Shown here: piece by piece, positions 9,444-18,386 of the stretch
Position numbering within the stretch: position 1 is the first letter of the stretch
Layout of the letters: each line of letters begins with the position of its first letter
Source: Alphaproteobacteria bacterium
GTDB taxonomy: Bacteria > Pseudomonadota > Alphaproteobacteria > DSM-16000 > Inquilinaceae
DNA: 64,000 nucleotides
Direction of reading: 5' to 3'
Assembly (NCBI GenBank): GCA_028284045.1
Contig: JANQSN010000019.1
Location: forward strand, 62,001 to 126,000
Notes under the pieces: model-generated
Told to the model about the DNA's origin: nothing
What the model saw: only the letters and a program-made list of their open reading frames with translations
Database searches by the model: none
Position numbers and translations under genes: made by a program

Positions 9444-9830
9444 ATGTGGGCGACATTGCAGCCGTACTTCCTCAGCATTCTGCGCATCGTTTCCGCTCTT
9501 ATCTTTCTTTTGCACGGTACGCAGAAGCTCTTAGGCATGCCGCCGACGGAGCGCGTGGTCGAACTGTGGTCGCTGCCGTGGTTCGCCGGCGTGATCGAGA
9601 TCGTCTGTGGGCTTGCCTTGATCGTCGGGTTTCAGACCCGCGCGGCGGCCTTCCTGGCCTCGGGCACCATGGCCTTCGCCTATTGGATGGCGCATGCGCC
9701 GCGCGATCTGTTTCCGACCAACAATGGCGGCGATGCCGCGATACTGTACTGCTTCGTCTTTCTCTATCTGGTCTTCGCGGGCGGCGGGCCTTGGAGCGTC
9801 GACGCAGTCCTGAGATCCAGGAAGCCGTGA
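9444..9830 (+). CDS. DoxX-family membrane protein
   Basis: A 128-residue protein with four hydrophobic helices and the family pattern LRIVSALIFLLHGTQKL near the N-terminus and FAYWMAHAPRDLFP in the third segment. DoxX proteins are small inner-membrane proteins linked in other bacteria to redox balance and thiol stress, but this one has no partner that would specify a role. A GGGAGG ribosome binding site lies 9 bases before ATG 9444. Confidence 0.88.
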   Translation: MWATLQPYFLSILRIVSALIFLLHGTQKLLGMPPTERVVELWSLPWFAGVIEIVCGLALIVGFQTRAAAFLASGTMAFAYWMAHAPRDLFPTNNGGDAAILYCFVFLYLVFAGGGPWSVDAVLRSRKP

Positions 9831-9975
9831 CCGCCGACCCGGCGCCATTGCCCGTCGTCGACCCAAGGCTCGATCCACACGCCGATCCTCCGTACACCGA
9901 TCGTCGACGCCCTGTCGGACGCGCAACCGCGTAGAGTGGGGTCTCCGGGACTATCGGTGTGGAGGGGACGCGAGC

Positions 9976-10368
9976 ATGGACCGGTTCACCGGCGGGTGCC
10001 TGTGCGGCCAGGTACGGTTTGTGGCGTCGGGCCGCCCCTATCGGGTGGGCATCTGCCATTGCCTGGACTGCCGTAAGCATCACGGCGCCCTCTTCTATGC
10101 CGCCGCGGTGTTTCCCGAAGATGCGGTGACCATCGACGGCGAGACGCGCGACTACGCCGGTCGGCATTTCTGCCCGACCTGCGGCTCATCCGTGTTCGCC
10201 CGCAGCGGCGACGAGATCGAAGTGCATCTGGGTGCGCTGGACGCCCCGGACCAACTGGTGCCGACCTACGAGAGCTGGACCATCCGCCGGGAGTCCTGGT
10301 TGCCGCCGGTTCCGCAGACGAGACAATACGACCGCGATCGCGACGCCTCGGGTCGCTTCGAGACGTAG
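9976..10368 (+). CDS. GFA/CENP-V-domain zinc protein
   Basis: A 130-residue single-domain protein with the zinc cysteines of the glutathione-dependent formaldehyde-activating family: GGCLCGQVRF (C8, C10), CHCLDC (about 32-37) and FCPTCGSSVF (about 65-74). Some members carry out formaldehyde or thiol-adduct chemistry; for most the reaction is unknown. A GGAGG sequence lies about 10 bases before ATG 9976. It is monocistronic. Confidence 0.9.
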   Translation: MDRFTGGCLCGQVRFVASGRPYRVGICHCLDCRKHHGALFYAAAVFPEDAVTIDGETRDYAGRHFCPTCGSSVFARSGDEIEVHLGALDAPDQLVPTYESWTIRRESWLPPVPQTRQYDRDRDASGRFET

Positions 10369-10685
10369 ATCGCGCAGCCGGAGCGAGAGTGCCGCCACGC
10401 GGCGACAGGAAAATCAGGACGGCACCGCCCGCAGCCACCCCTTCGCCACCCCGTCTCGGAACACCGCCTCCGCCGCCGTCCACAGCCCGGCGCGGCCGCC
10501 TCCAGCGCCCCGCTGACCCGGCATACGCTCAGGCTGATCGGCAGAAATGCGAGGACGCACTTGCAGAGTCTGATGGCGGCCGTCACACTCAAAGAAGGCG
10601 TTCGCGCACACAATTGACAATCCCTGATTGTGCAATTTGTTGTGCCGCAAGATGGCAAACGTTGCCAGTAAAGGATCAAAAAAAT
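10369..10685. other. intergenic segment with duplicated gene end and AT-rich promoter region
   Basis: The left part holds the HD-gene relic described next. The right part (about 10600-10685) is AT-rich and has a consensus TTGACA at 10614-10619; the matching -10 near 10636-10642 is poor. An AAGGA sequence before ATG 10686 serves the protease gene. Confidence 0.5.
10427..10522 (-). pseudogene. truncated duplicate of the 3' end of the HD-hydrolase gene
   Basis: This stretch matches 11875-11971, the last about 32 codons of the HD gene, in the same orientation. By eye about 90% of bases agree. One base is missing here in the run corresponding to 11932-11940, which shifts the frame, and homology stops abruptly at 10522, so this is a relic. 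The two copies are direct repeats flanking the lower-GC serine-protease gene, which suggests that the protease segment entered at the end of the HD gene and left a duplicated gene end. Confidence 0.75.
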
Positions 10686-11792
10686 ATGTGTCGCTGGCTG
10701 ATAATACCACTCTCTATGTTCATTGCGGCTTGCTCTATCGAGTATGATGTAGTTGGAAGATTTGATTCCTTCAATGAAGTATTTCGTGGCGACATCGATC
10801 ACAATTTAGCTCTCGGGGTAGCCGAGATAACATTGACTGGCGAGAATTCCGGTGTCGTTTGCCGTGGCCGAAGCGAGGTGACCTATGTGCCTCCGTTCAA
10901 CCTGCTAGGCTGCGCCGGGCAGCGTGGCGTTGCGCGCCTGACCTGTTCGGACAACCGCATCGCGAATGCAAACTGGACGGCAAACAGTTGTACATCTGGT
11001 GAGGGTTTTGGAACCGATAGCGAGGGCAATTCCTTCACCTTCGCCTTTGGTTCAACAGGTGAGGAGACGGAGCGTGAGATGGCTCGTCTCCGACCCCAAG
11101 TCGAAAACCTTCCTGAGCTGCCGGTTTACCGACCTCAGGAAGTCAGGCGAGAAAGAGGTTTCTCAACCGGCTCTGGGTTCTTCGTGACTGATGACGGGCA
11201 CATGGTTACGAACTTCCACGTCATCGAAGCGGCAAAAGAAGTTTCCGTTGTTCTGTTTGGAGGTCGCGAAATCCCAGCGACCGTCATGGCGACCGACCCG
11301 GAGAATGATATCGCCTTGCTAGACATCGACATTCGCTCCACCCCTTTACGTATCTCGACCGGTGTCGAAGCCAGCCGCGGCGACGAAGTGCTAACCCTCG
11401 GCTATCCCCTGATCACCATTCAGGGACAGGAGCAGCGGGCCAATTTCGGACGAGTCAATGCACTGACCGGGACGCAGGGTGATCCACGATTCTATCAAAT
11501 AGACGTACCGATCCAACCTGGCAATTCGGGAGGCCCGCTGCTCGATACCCATGGCCACGTAATCGGCGTTGTAACAGCGACACTGGATCAGTTTATCACG
11601 CTGCGAGAAACAGGAATGCTCCCTCAGAACGTGAACTACGCGGTCAAATCTGCTCACCTTGTCGGACTGCTGGACAATCTTCCAACAGCCTCCGCAGCGA
11701 TGACAACAAGGCGCGCTGGTGGTCGGGGAGCGGAAATGTCACAGGTCGTCGCGGACTCGGAAAGCTCGGTCGCCCTTGTCATCGCCCGGTAG
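10686..11792 (+). CDS. trypsin-like serine protease, predicted lipoprotein
   Basis: A 368-residue protein. Residues 1-16 form a lipoprotein signal ending in the lipobox IAAC (C16), so it should be membrane-anchored in the periplasm. A 40-140 region with several cysteines has no recognised family. The trypsin/DegP-type domain covers about 158-335 with a complete triad: H178 in NFHVIEAA, D208 in ENDIALLDI and S281 in PGNSGGPLL. There is no PDZ domain, unlike DegP. ATG 10686 was chosen because it gives the signal peptide; the frame is open further upstream into the HD relic, which is not coding. Lower GC than its neighbours and flanking direct repeats point to acquisition. Confidence 0.86.
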   Translation: MCRWLIIPLSMFIAACSIEYDVVGRFDSFNEVFRGDIDHNLALGVAEITLTGENSGVVCRGRSEVTYVPPFNLLGCAGQRGVARLTCSDNRIANANWTANSCTSGEGFGTDSEGNSFTFAFGSTGEETEREMARLRPQVENLPELPVYRPQEVRRERGFSTGSGFFVTDDGHMVTNFHVIEAAKEVSVVLFGGREIPATVMATDPENDIALLDIDIRSTPLRISTGVEASRGDEVLTLGYPLITIQGQEQRANFGRVNALTGTQGDPRFYQIDVPIQPGNSGGPLLDTHGHVIGVVTATLDQFITLRETGMLPQNVNYAVKSAHLVGLLDNLPTASAAMTTRRAGGRGAEMSQVVADSESSVALVIAR

Positions 11793-11864
11793 CCCGTCGG
11801 CGACCGTTCAGCTTGCGGGATGGAATAGCAACCAAATCCGCTAACAGACCTCGCAACGCCGGGC

Positions 11865-12551
11865 TCACCGCCCCGCCCGCAACCACCCCTTCGCCACCGC
11901 GTCGCGGAACACCGCTTCCGCCGCCGTCCACAGGCCGGGTGCGGCCGCCTCCAGCGCTCCGCTGACCCGGCGGACTTGCGCTTCGTCGACGGCGAAATCG
12001 ATCCAGGAGCCGCCGCCCGACGCGTGGTTCATCAAGATCGGCTGGAAGCGGTCGAGCGCCTTGGCGAAGCGGGCATCGGGGGTCTCGGCCGCCTCGAACT
12101 CCTCCCACAAGCCCTTTAGCCGGTCGCGCTGATCGGCCGGCAGCAGGCCGAACAGGCGTTCCGCCGCCGCGGCCTCGCGCTCATCCTGGCCGACCCGGGC
12201 GGCCGGGTCGTGGATCGGGGTGTCGCCGCAGTCGGCCTCGATGATGTCGTGGATCAGCAGCATGGTCAGCACGCGGGTGAGATCCACACGCGCGACCGCA
12301 TATTCCTCCAGCACCAGGGCGAACATCGCCAAGTGCCAGGAATGCTCCGCGGAGTTCTCACGTCGCGAGCAGTCGGCCAACCGGTTGCAGCGCAAGACCG
12401 CCTTCAGCCGGTCGATCTCCATCAGGAAACCGATCTGCCGGGCGAGCCTGGGCGCGAGCCCGTCGCGCCACGCAGTACCGACGGGAACAGCCGGATCGTC
12501 CGACACGACCGTTAGGCCAACCGCTGCGCTCTCGTCCGGCATGTCCCGCAT
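11865..12551 (-). CDS. HD-domain phosphohydrolase (HD_3/YfbR-like)
   Basis: A 228-residue HD-superfamily hydrolase with NSAEHSWHLAM (H70) and LLIHDIIEADCGDTP (H101-D102), the metal ligands of the YfbR/COG1896 group; characterised relatives are 5'-deoxynucleotidases. ATG 12551 shares one base with the stop of the YoeB-type toxin upstream (TGATG), so translation is coupled to the toxin-antitoxin pair. A TTG one codon earlier is possible. A truncated copy of its last codons lies at 10427-10522. The substrate is inferred only from family; nucleotide clearance beside a ribonuclease toxin would make sense but is unproven. Confidence 0.85.
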   Translation of the reverse strand: MRDMPDESAAVGLTVVSDDPAVPVGTAWRDGLAPRLARQIGFLMEIDRLKAVLRCNRLADCSRRENSAEHSWHLAMFALVLEEYAVARVDLTRVLTMLLIHDIIEADCGDTPIHDPAARVGQDEREAAAAERLFGLLPADQRDRLKGLWEEFEAAETPDARFAKALDRFQPILMNHASGGGSWIDFAVDEAQVRRVSGALEAAAPGLWTAAEAVFRDAVAKGWLRAGR

Positions 12552-12814
12552 CAATCACGTCCGTAGTGATAGCGACATTGCGCAATCTGTAACGCGTCGC
12601 CCTCGACCCGATAGACCAGACGATGCTCCCGCGTGATCCGCCTGGACCACCAGCCGGACAGCGCGCCCCGCAGCGGTTCGGGCTTGCCGGTCCCTTTGAA
12701 GGGCGAGCGAAGGCATTCCTTGATCAGAGCATTTATACGCTGAAAGCGTTTCTCATCCGTGTGCTGCCAATGGAGATAGTCCTCCCAGGCGGCTTCGGAG
12801 AACACCAGCTTCAC
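12551..12814 (-). CDS. yoeB: YoeB-family mRNA interferase toxin
   Basis: An 87-residue toxin aligning along its full length with E. coli YoeB. Catalytic residues fall at the same numbers as in that protein: E46 in KPEP, R65 in EHRLVY, H83 and Y84 in CRYHY. YoeB enters the ribosomal A site and cleaves mRNA. It overlaps the upstream antitoxin gene by four bases (ATGA) and the downstream HD gene by one base, so three genes form one unit. All key residues are intact, so it should be active. Confidence 0.95.
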   Translation of the reverse strand: MKLVFSEAAWEDYLHWQHTDEKRFQRINALIKECLRSPFKGTGKPEPLRGALSGWWSRRITREHRLVYRVEGDALQIAQCRYHYGRD

Positions 12815-13065
12815 TCGATCAACGACCTCTCGCGCCCGCGGCCATCCTCCAATTCCCCGATCGCCCCAAGCAACCGATCCGCGTTCTGCGGGCTGCGCAG
12901 CAGGTGATGCGTCTCCTCGTACGACGCCAAGTCCTCCAGCGAGATCAGCACCGCGGCCGGCCGGCCCCGGTCGCGCGTAATGATCACCGGCTCGTGGTCG
13001 TCCACCACGCGGTCGAGGGTCGCGGCCAGAGACCGGCGAAGCTCGCTATAGGAGGTCGTCCGCAT
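12811..13065 (-). CDS. yefM: YefM/Phd-family antitoxin
   Basis: An 84-residue antitoxin. The N-terminal half has the Phd/YefM DNA-binding fold (SYSELRRSLAATLDRV, then PVIITRDRGRPAAVLISLEDL), and the charged C-terminal part wraps the toxin. It sits 39 bases downstream of gltB on the same strand, first of the three-gene unit with the toxin and HD hydrolase, and should autoregulate it together with the toxin. No clear ribosome binding site is seen before ATG 13065. Confidence 0.95.
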   Translation of the reverse strand: MRTTSYSELRRSLAATLDRVVDDHEPVIITRDRGRPAAVLISLEDLASYEETHHLLRSPQNADRLLGAIGELEDGRGRERSLIE

Positions 13066-13104
13066 CGGCAGAAGATGTCCCTAGTCGCGTACGCCGATCA
13101 ACCC

Positions 13105-16100
13105 CTACTCCGCCGGCTCGCGGGCCGCGTCGGGGCGGGGTGCCTGCACCGGCGGGTCGAGGCGGGTCAGCATCTCCTTGGGCACCACCTGCCAGAAGCG
13201 GTTGCGCACGAATTCCCAATCGTTCAGCAACTGCGCCGCCAGCGGGCTGTGGGTCTGCGCCTTGTGGGCGGCGATCAGGCCGCGCAGCACGCCTTCGTAA
13301 TGGGCGACCTCGATGCGCTGGAAGATCACGCTGTCGGGGTTCACCCGGTACTGGAAACTCTCCTCGGCGTCGTAGACGAAGGCCATGCCCCCGGTCATGC
13401 CGGCGGCGAAGTTGTCGCCGACGGGCCCCAGGATCACCGCCACGCCGCCGGTCATGTACTCGCAGCCGTTCGACCCGCAGCCCTCCACCACCACCTCCGC
13501 GCCGGAATTGCGCACGGCGAAGCGCTCGCCCGCCTGACCCGCGGCGAACACCCGCCCAGCCGTCGCGCCATAGAGCACGGTGTTGCCGATGATCGTGTTC
13601 TCGTGGGTGACGAGCTGGGCGGCCGGGCGCGGCCGCACCACGATGGTCCCGCCGGACAGCCCCTTGCCGACATAGTCGTTGGCGTCGCCCAGCACCTCCA
13701 GCTTCAGCCCCTGCACCGCGAACGCGCCCAGCGACTGGCCGGCCGAGCCACGCAGCCGCACCGCCACATGGCCCGGCTGCAGCCCGGTCTGGCCGAAGCG
13801 CCGCACGATCATCGACGACATCCGCGTCCCGATCGCCCGCGCCGTGTTGCGGACGTTGTAGGCGAGCTGCATCTTCTCCCCGACCTCAAACAGCGGCTTG
13901 GCGTCGGCCACCATCTGCGCATCCAGCGTGTCGGGCACCTCGTTGCGGCCCTCCAGCGTGCAGTACATCGCCTGGCCGCCGGTGTCCGCCTTCACCAAGA
14001 GCGGGTTGAGGTCGAGATCGTCGAGATGGGCGGCCCCGCGGCTGACCTGGACCAGCAGCTCGGTGCGGCCGATCACCTCGTTCAGCGAGCGCGCGCCCAG
14101 CCGGCCGAGGATTTCCCGGACTTCCTCCGCCATGAAGGTGAACAGGTTGACCACCTTCTCCGGCGTGCCGGTGAAGCGCTCGCGCAGGCTCTTGTCCTGG
14201 GTGCAGATGCCCACCGGGCAGGTGTTGGAATGGCATTGCCGGACCAGGATGCAGCCCATGGCGACCAGGGCGGCGGTGCCGACGCCGTATTCCTCGGCGC
14301 CTAAGATCGCCGCCACGACGACGTCGCGGCCGGTCTTGATGCCGCCGTCGGTGCGCAGCCGCACGCGGTGGCGCAGCCGGTTCAGCGTCAGGATCTGATG
14401 GACCTCCGACAAGCCCATCTCCCACGGTACGCCGGCATACTTGATGGAGGTCTGCGGGCTCGCCCCCGTCCCGCCGGAATGGCCGCTGATCAGGATATTG
14501 TCGGCCCCCGCCTTGGCCACGCCCGCGGCGATGGTGCCGATGCCGCTGCGCGACACCAGCTTCACCGTCACCTTGGCGTCGGGGTTGATCTGCTTCAGGT
14601 CGTAGATGAGCTGGGCCAGATCCTCGATGGAATAGATGTCGTGATGCGGCGGCGGGCTGATCAGCATCACGCCCTGGGTGGAATGGCGCAGCCGCGCGAT
14701 CTCCGCCGTCACCTTGAAGCCGGGGAGCTGGCCGCCCTCGCCGGGCTTGGCGCCCTGGGCCACCTTGATCTCGATCTCGCGGCACTGGTTCAGGTACTCC
14801 GCCGTCACGCCGAAGCGCCCGGAGGCCACCTGCTTGATGGCGGAGTTCCAGTTGTCGCCATACGCGTCGGGCTTGAAGCGGTCGGGATCCTCGCCGCCCT
14901 CGCCCGAGTCGGACTTCGCGCCGATCCGGTTCATCGCGACGTTCAGCGTGCCATGCGCCTCCGGCCCCAGGGCGCCCAGCGACATGCCCGGCGTGACGAA
15001 GCGCTTGCGGATCTCGGTGATGCTCTCCACCTCGTCGACCGGCACCGGCGCGGCCTCGGTCGACAGGTCCAAGAGGTCGCGCAGGCTGATCGGCGGCTGA
15101 TCGGCGATCGCGTCGGAATACTTGCGGTAGAGGGTGTAGCTGTCGGTCTCGCAGGCCTGCTGCAGCGTGTGGATCAGCCCGGCCTCGTAGGAATGCCGTT
15201 CCCCGCCCCGGCGGTAGCGGTAGAAGCCGCCCACCGGCAGGCTGACGACCGTGCCGTCATAGGCGCGCTCGTGCTGCTGGCGCAGCTTTTTCTCGATGCC
15301 GGCATGGCCGATGCCGGAGATGCGCGAGGGCAGGCCCGGGAAATACTGCCCGACCAGGGAGCGCGACAGACCGATCGCCTCGAAATTGCACCCGCCGCGA
15401 TAGCTGGAGATGATCGATATCCCCATCTTGCTCATGATCTTCAGCAAGCCGTCGTCGACCGCCTTGCGGTAGCGCGCGAGGCACTCGCTAAGCAGCCGGT
15501 CGCCGAGCAGGCCGCGGGCGTGCCGGTCGACGATCGCCTGCTGCGCCAGATAGGGGTTCACCGTGGTCGCGCCGACGCCGATCAGCACCGCGCAATAGTG
15601 GGTGTCCAGGCATTCCTGGCTGCGCACGTTCAGCGAGGTGAAGGTGCGCAGGTGCTGGTTGATCAGATGCGTGTGCACCGCCGCGGTCGCCAGGATCATC
15701 GGCAAGGGCACCCGCGAAGCACTGCACGCCGCATCGCTCAGCACCAGATGCGTAGCACCGCCGCGCACCCAGTCTTCCGCCTCCCGGCAGATGCGGCGCA
15801 GGGCCTCGCGCATCGCCCCGGCGGGCGCTTCGGCTGGGAAGGTGCAGTCGACCTCCGCCACCGTGGCGCCCATGGCGCGGCGCATCGCCTCGAACTCCGC
15901 CGTGGTCAGCACCGGGCTTTCGAGCTGCAGCAGATCGCACTGGCTCTGATCCTCCGCCAGCACATTGCCGAGATTGCCCAGCCGCGTGCGCAGGCTCATC
16001 ACCCGGCGCTCGCGCAAGCTGTCGATCGGCGGGTTGGTGACCTGGCTGAAGTTCTGGCGGAAGAAGTGGTGCAGGCCGCGATACTGCTCCGACAGCACCG

Positions 16101-17688
16101 CAAGCGGCGTGTCGTCGCCCATGGAGCCGACGGCCTCCTTGGCGTCCTCCACCATGGGATGGAGGATCAGCTCCAGGTCCTCCATGGTGATGCCGCCGCA
16201 GACATGCCGGGCGCGCAGCTCGCCGCGATCGAACAGCGCGGGCTCCTCGCCGGTGTCGCGGATCAGGTCGTCCAGCTTGCGGATCGACCCGATCCAGTCG
16301 GTGAACGGCCGGCGACCGGCCAGAAAGTCCTTCAGCTCCCGGTCGCGGAACAGCCGGCCTTCGGCGAGGTCGACCGCGATCATCTGGCCGGGGCCGAGAC
16401 GGCCCTTCTCCACCACCCGCGCCTCGTCGACCAGCACCATGCCGGTCTCCGACCCGGCGATGATCAGCCCGTCGCCGGTCAGCGTGTAGCGCATCGGGCG
16501 CAAGCCGTTGCGGTCCATGCCGCCCAGCACCCAGCGCCCGTCGGTGGCGGCGATGGCCGCCGGGCCGTCCCACGGCTCCATCACCGCGTTGCAATAGGCG
16601 ATCAGGTCGCCATGGGCGGCGGGCTTGGTGGTATCGGCCGTCAGCGCTTCGGGGATCAGCAGCATCTTGGCCATCGGCGCCGGCCGGCCGCCGTGGCACA
16701 GCAGCTCGAACACCGCGTCGAGCGCGGCGGAATCTGAGCTGCCGGCCTGGACCACCGGCTTGATGTCCTCGATGGCGTCGCCGAAGGTCGGATGCGCCAT
16801 CCGCGTCTCATGCGCGCGGATCCAGTTGGTGTTGCCCTTCAGCGTGTTGATCTCGCCGTTATGGGCGAGCGTCCGGAAGGGCTGGGCCAACCGCCAGGTC
16901 GGGAACGTGTTCGTCGAAAAACGCTGATGGTAGATGGCGAACGAGCTGACGAAATGCGGATCGTCCAGGTCCGGGTAGAACGCCGTCAACTGCTGGGCCA
17001 GGAACATGCCCTTGTAGATGATCGACCGGCAGGACAGCGAGCAGATGTAGAACTCGTTGATCGCCTCGGCGCGCACCGCCTTCTCGATGCGGCGACGGAT
17101 GACGTAGAGGTCGCGCTCGAAGCGGTCCTGGGGCGTGCCGCGGTTGTTGGCGACCATGATCTGCTCGATCTCGGGCCGCGTGGCGTTGGCCTTCTCGCCG
17201 ATGATGTCGACATTCACCGGCACCTGGCGCCAGCCATAGATGTCGTAGCCGAAGCCGAGGATCTCCGCCTCGACGATGCAGCGGCAGCGCTCCTGCGCCT
17301 CGTAGTCGGTGCGCGGCAGGAAGACCTGACCGACCGCCATCAGGTCGTGGCGCGGCCGGTGGCCGGTGCGTATGACGTGGCGCAGGAAGAATTCCTGCGG
17401 GATCTCGACATGGATGCCGGCGCCGTCGCCGGTCTTGCCGTCGGCGTCGACCGCGCCGCGGTGCCAGACGGCCTTCAGCGCGTCGATCGCCGCCTGGACG
17501 ACGTCGCGCCGCGGCTTGCCGTCCAGCGCGGCGACGAAGCCGACGCCGCAGGCATCGTGCTCGTCGGCCGGATCATAGGCATGCGCCGCGGCAAGGCGCG
17601 CGGTGTCGCGCTGCCAGGCATCGACGAAGGCTTGGCCGCTCTCGCGGTGGGCTTGACCGCTCTCGCGGCGGGGGAACTCACGGGTCAT
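13105..17688 (-). CDS. gltB: glutamate synthase (NADPH) large subunit
   Basis: A 1527-residue alpha subunit that converts glutamine plus 2-oxoglutarate to two glutamates. The class II amidotransferase begins at C47 (DACGVGF), which becomes the N-terminal nucleophile after removal of a 46-residue propeptide; the propeptide includes a doubled ESGQA sequence. The central and FMN domains follow, with the 3Fe-4S cysteines in CHSNTCPVGIC. The C-terminal domain is the GXGXG beta helix. ATG 17688 gives a propeptide of plausible size; a frame open to 17808 is proline/arginine-rich and was rejected. Partner gltD lies upstream on the same strand with a GST gene between. Confidence 0.97.
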   Translation of the reverse strand: MTREFPRRESGQAHRESGQAFVDAWQRDTARLAAAHAYDPADEHDACGVGFVAALDGKPRRDVVQAAIDALKAVWHRGAVDADGKTGDGAGIHVEIPQEFFLRHVIRTGHRPRHDLMAVGQVFLPRTDYEAQERCRCIVEAEILGFGYDIYGWRQVPVNVDIIGEKANATRPEIEQIMVANNRGTPQDRFERDLYVIRRRIEKAVRAEAINEFYICSLSCRSIIYKGMFLAQQLTAFYPDLDDPHFVSSFAIYHQRFSTNTFPTWRLAQPFRTLAHNGEINTLKGNTNWIRAHETRMAHPTFGDAIEDIKPVVQAGSSDSAALDAVFELLCHGGRPAPMAKMLLIPEALTADTTKPAAHGDLIAYCNAVMEPWDGPAAIAATDGRWVLGGMDRNGLRPMRYTLTGDGLIIAGSETGMVLVDEARVVEKGRLGPGQMIAVDLAEGRLFRDRELKDFLAGRRPFTDWIGSIRKLDDLIRDTGEEPALFDRGELRARHVCGGITMEDLELILHPMVEDAKEAVGSMGDDTPLAVLSEQYRGLHHFFRQNFSQVTNPPIDSLRERRVMSLRTRLGNLGNVLAEDQSQCDLLQLESPVLTTAEFEAMRRAMGATVAEVDCTFPAEAPAGAMREALRRICREAEDWVRGGATHLVLSDAACSASRVPLPMILATAAVHTHLINQHLRTFTSLNVRSQECLDTHYCAVLIGVGATTVNPYLAQQAIVDRHARGLLGDRLLSECLARYRKAVDDGLLKIMSKMGISIISSYRGGCNFEAIGLSRSLVGQYFPGLPSRISGIGHAGIEKKLRQQHERAYDGTVVSLPVGGFYRYRRGGERHSYEAGLIHTLQQACETDSYTLYRKYSDAIADQPPISLRDLLDLSTEAAPVPVDEVESITEIRKRFVTPGMSLGALGPEAHGTLNVAMNRIGAKSDSGEGGEDPDRFKPDAYGDNWNSAIKQVASGRFGVTAEYLNQCREIEIKVAQGAKPGEGGQLPGFKVTAEIARLRHSTQGVMLISPPPHHDIYSIEDLAQLIYDLKQINPDAKVTVKLVSRSGIGTIAAGVAKAGADNILISGHSGGTGASPQTSIKYAGVPWEMGLSEVHQILTLNRLRHRVRLRTDGGIKTGRDVVVAAILGAEEYGVGTAALVAMGCILVRQCHSNTCPVGICTQDKSLRERFTGTPEKVVNLFTFMAEEVREILGRLGARSLNEVIGRTELLVQVSRGAAHLDDLDLNPLLVKADTGGQAMYCTLEGRNEVPDTLDAQMVADAKPLFEVGEKMQLAYNVRNTARAIGTRMSSMIVRRFGQTGLQPGHVAVRLRGSAGQSLGAFAVQGLKLEVLGDANDYVGKGLSGGTIVVRPRPAAQLVTHENTIIGNTVLYGATAGRVFAAGQAGERFAVRNSGAEVVVEGCGSNGCEYMTGGVAVILGPVGDNFAAGMTGGMAFVYDAEESFQYRVNPDSVIFQRIEVAHYEGVLRGLIAAHKAQTHSPLAAQLLNDWEFVRNRFWQVVPKEMLTRLDPPVQAPRPDAAREPAE

Positions 17689-17714
17689 CGCGGATGGCCC
17701 TCCTGCAATCGGGA

Positions 17715-18359
17715 TCAGTGGGCGCCGGCGGCCGGGGCCGCGGCGTCGAGCCCGATCGGATCGGTGATGGGGAAATGGCCCGGCAGGGCGGCGACGCGGG
17801 CGAGCCACGCTGCGACCGCCGGATAGCCGGCGAGATCAAACCCGCCCTCTTCGGCGACATGGGTATAGGCGTAGAGCGCGATATCGGCCAGCGACGGCCG
17901 GTCGCCGACGAACCAGTCGCGCGCCACCAGATGCGTCTGCATGACCGCCAGCGCGGCCTCGCCCTTGGCGCGCCGCTCGGGTTCTTGGGCCTGCTGCAGG
18001 GGCGTCATGGCCGGCAGATGGTGCCAGAAGCGCAGGACGGCGATGTTCGGCTCGTGGCTGTACTGCTCGAAGAACATCCAGCGCAGCACCTGGGCGCGCT
18101 CAAGCGGGTCGTCGGGCAAGAGCGGCGAGCCCTCCGCCAGGTACCAGCAGATCGCGTTGCTCTCCGCCAGCGCGGTCCCGTCCTCCAGCACCAGGACCGG
18201 GATGCGCCCATCCGGGTTGATCGCCAGGAAGTCGGCCGTGCGCGTGGCGCCGGCCAGGAGGTCGACCTCGATGCGCCGGAACGGCCGGCCAAGCTGCGCC
18301 AGCACCAGGCGCACCTTGTAGCCGTTGCCCGACGGCGCAAAGTCGTAGAGCGTCAGCAT
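17715..18359 (-). CDS. glutathione S-transferase family protein
   Basis: A 214-residue soluble GST: thioredoxin-fold N-terminal domain (LYDFAPSGNGYKVRLVL, cis-proline in GRIPVLV, ESNAICWYLA) and an all-helical C-terminal domain from about residue 85 with SLADIALYAY. It lies between gltD and gltB in the same direction with gaps of 26-27 bases, so it should be co-transcribed with them. The substrate is unknown. Confidence 0.9.
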   Translation of the reverse strand: MLTLYDFAPSGNGYKVRLVLAQLGRPFRRIEVDLLAGATRTADFLAINPDGRIPVLVLEDGTALAESNAICWYLAEGSPLLPDDPLERAQVLRWMFFEQYSHEPNIAVLRFWHHLPAMTPLQQAQEPERRAKGEAALAVMQTHLVARDWFVGDRPSLADIALYAYTHVAEEGGFDLAGYPAVAAWLARVAALPGHFPITDPIGLDAAAPAAGAH

Positions 18360-18386
18360 CGCCGATTCCGCACCCTGCCTATGCGC

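Noticed and set aside
17629..17675. Doubled segment at the start of gltB (ESGQA twice)
   Set aside because: It lies inside the propeptide that is removed in the mature enzyme, so it is probably neutral.
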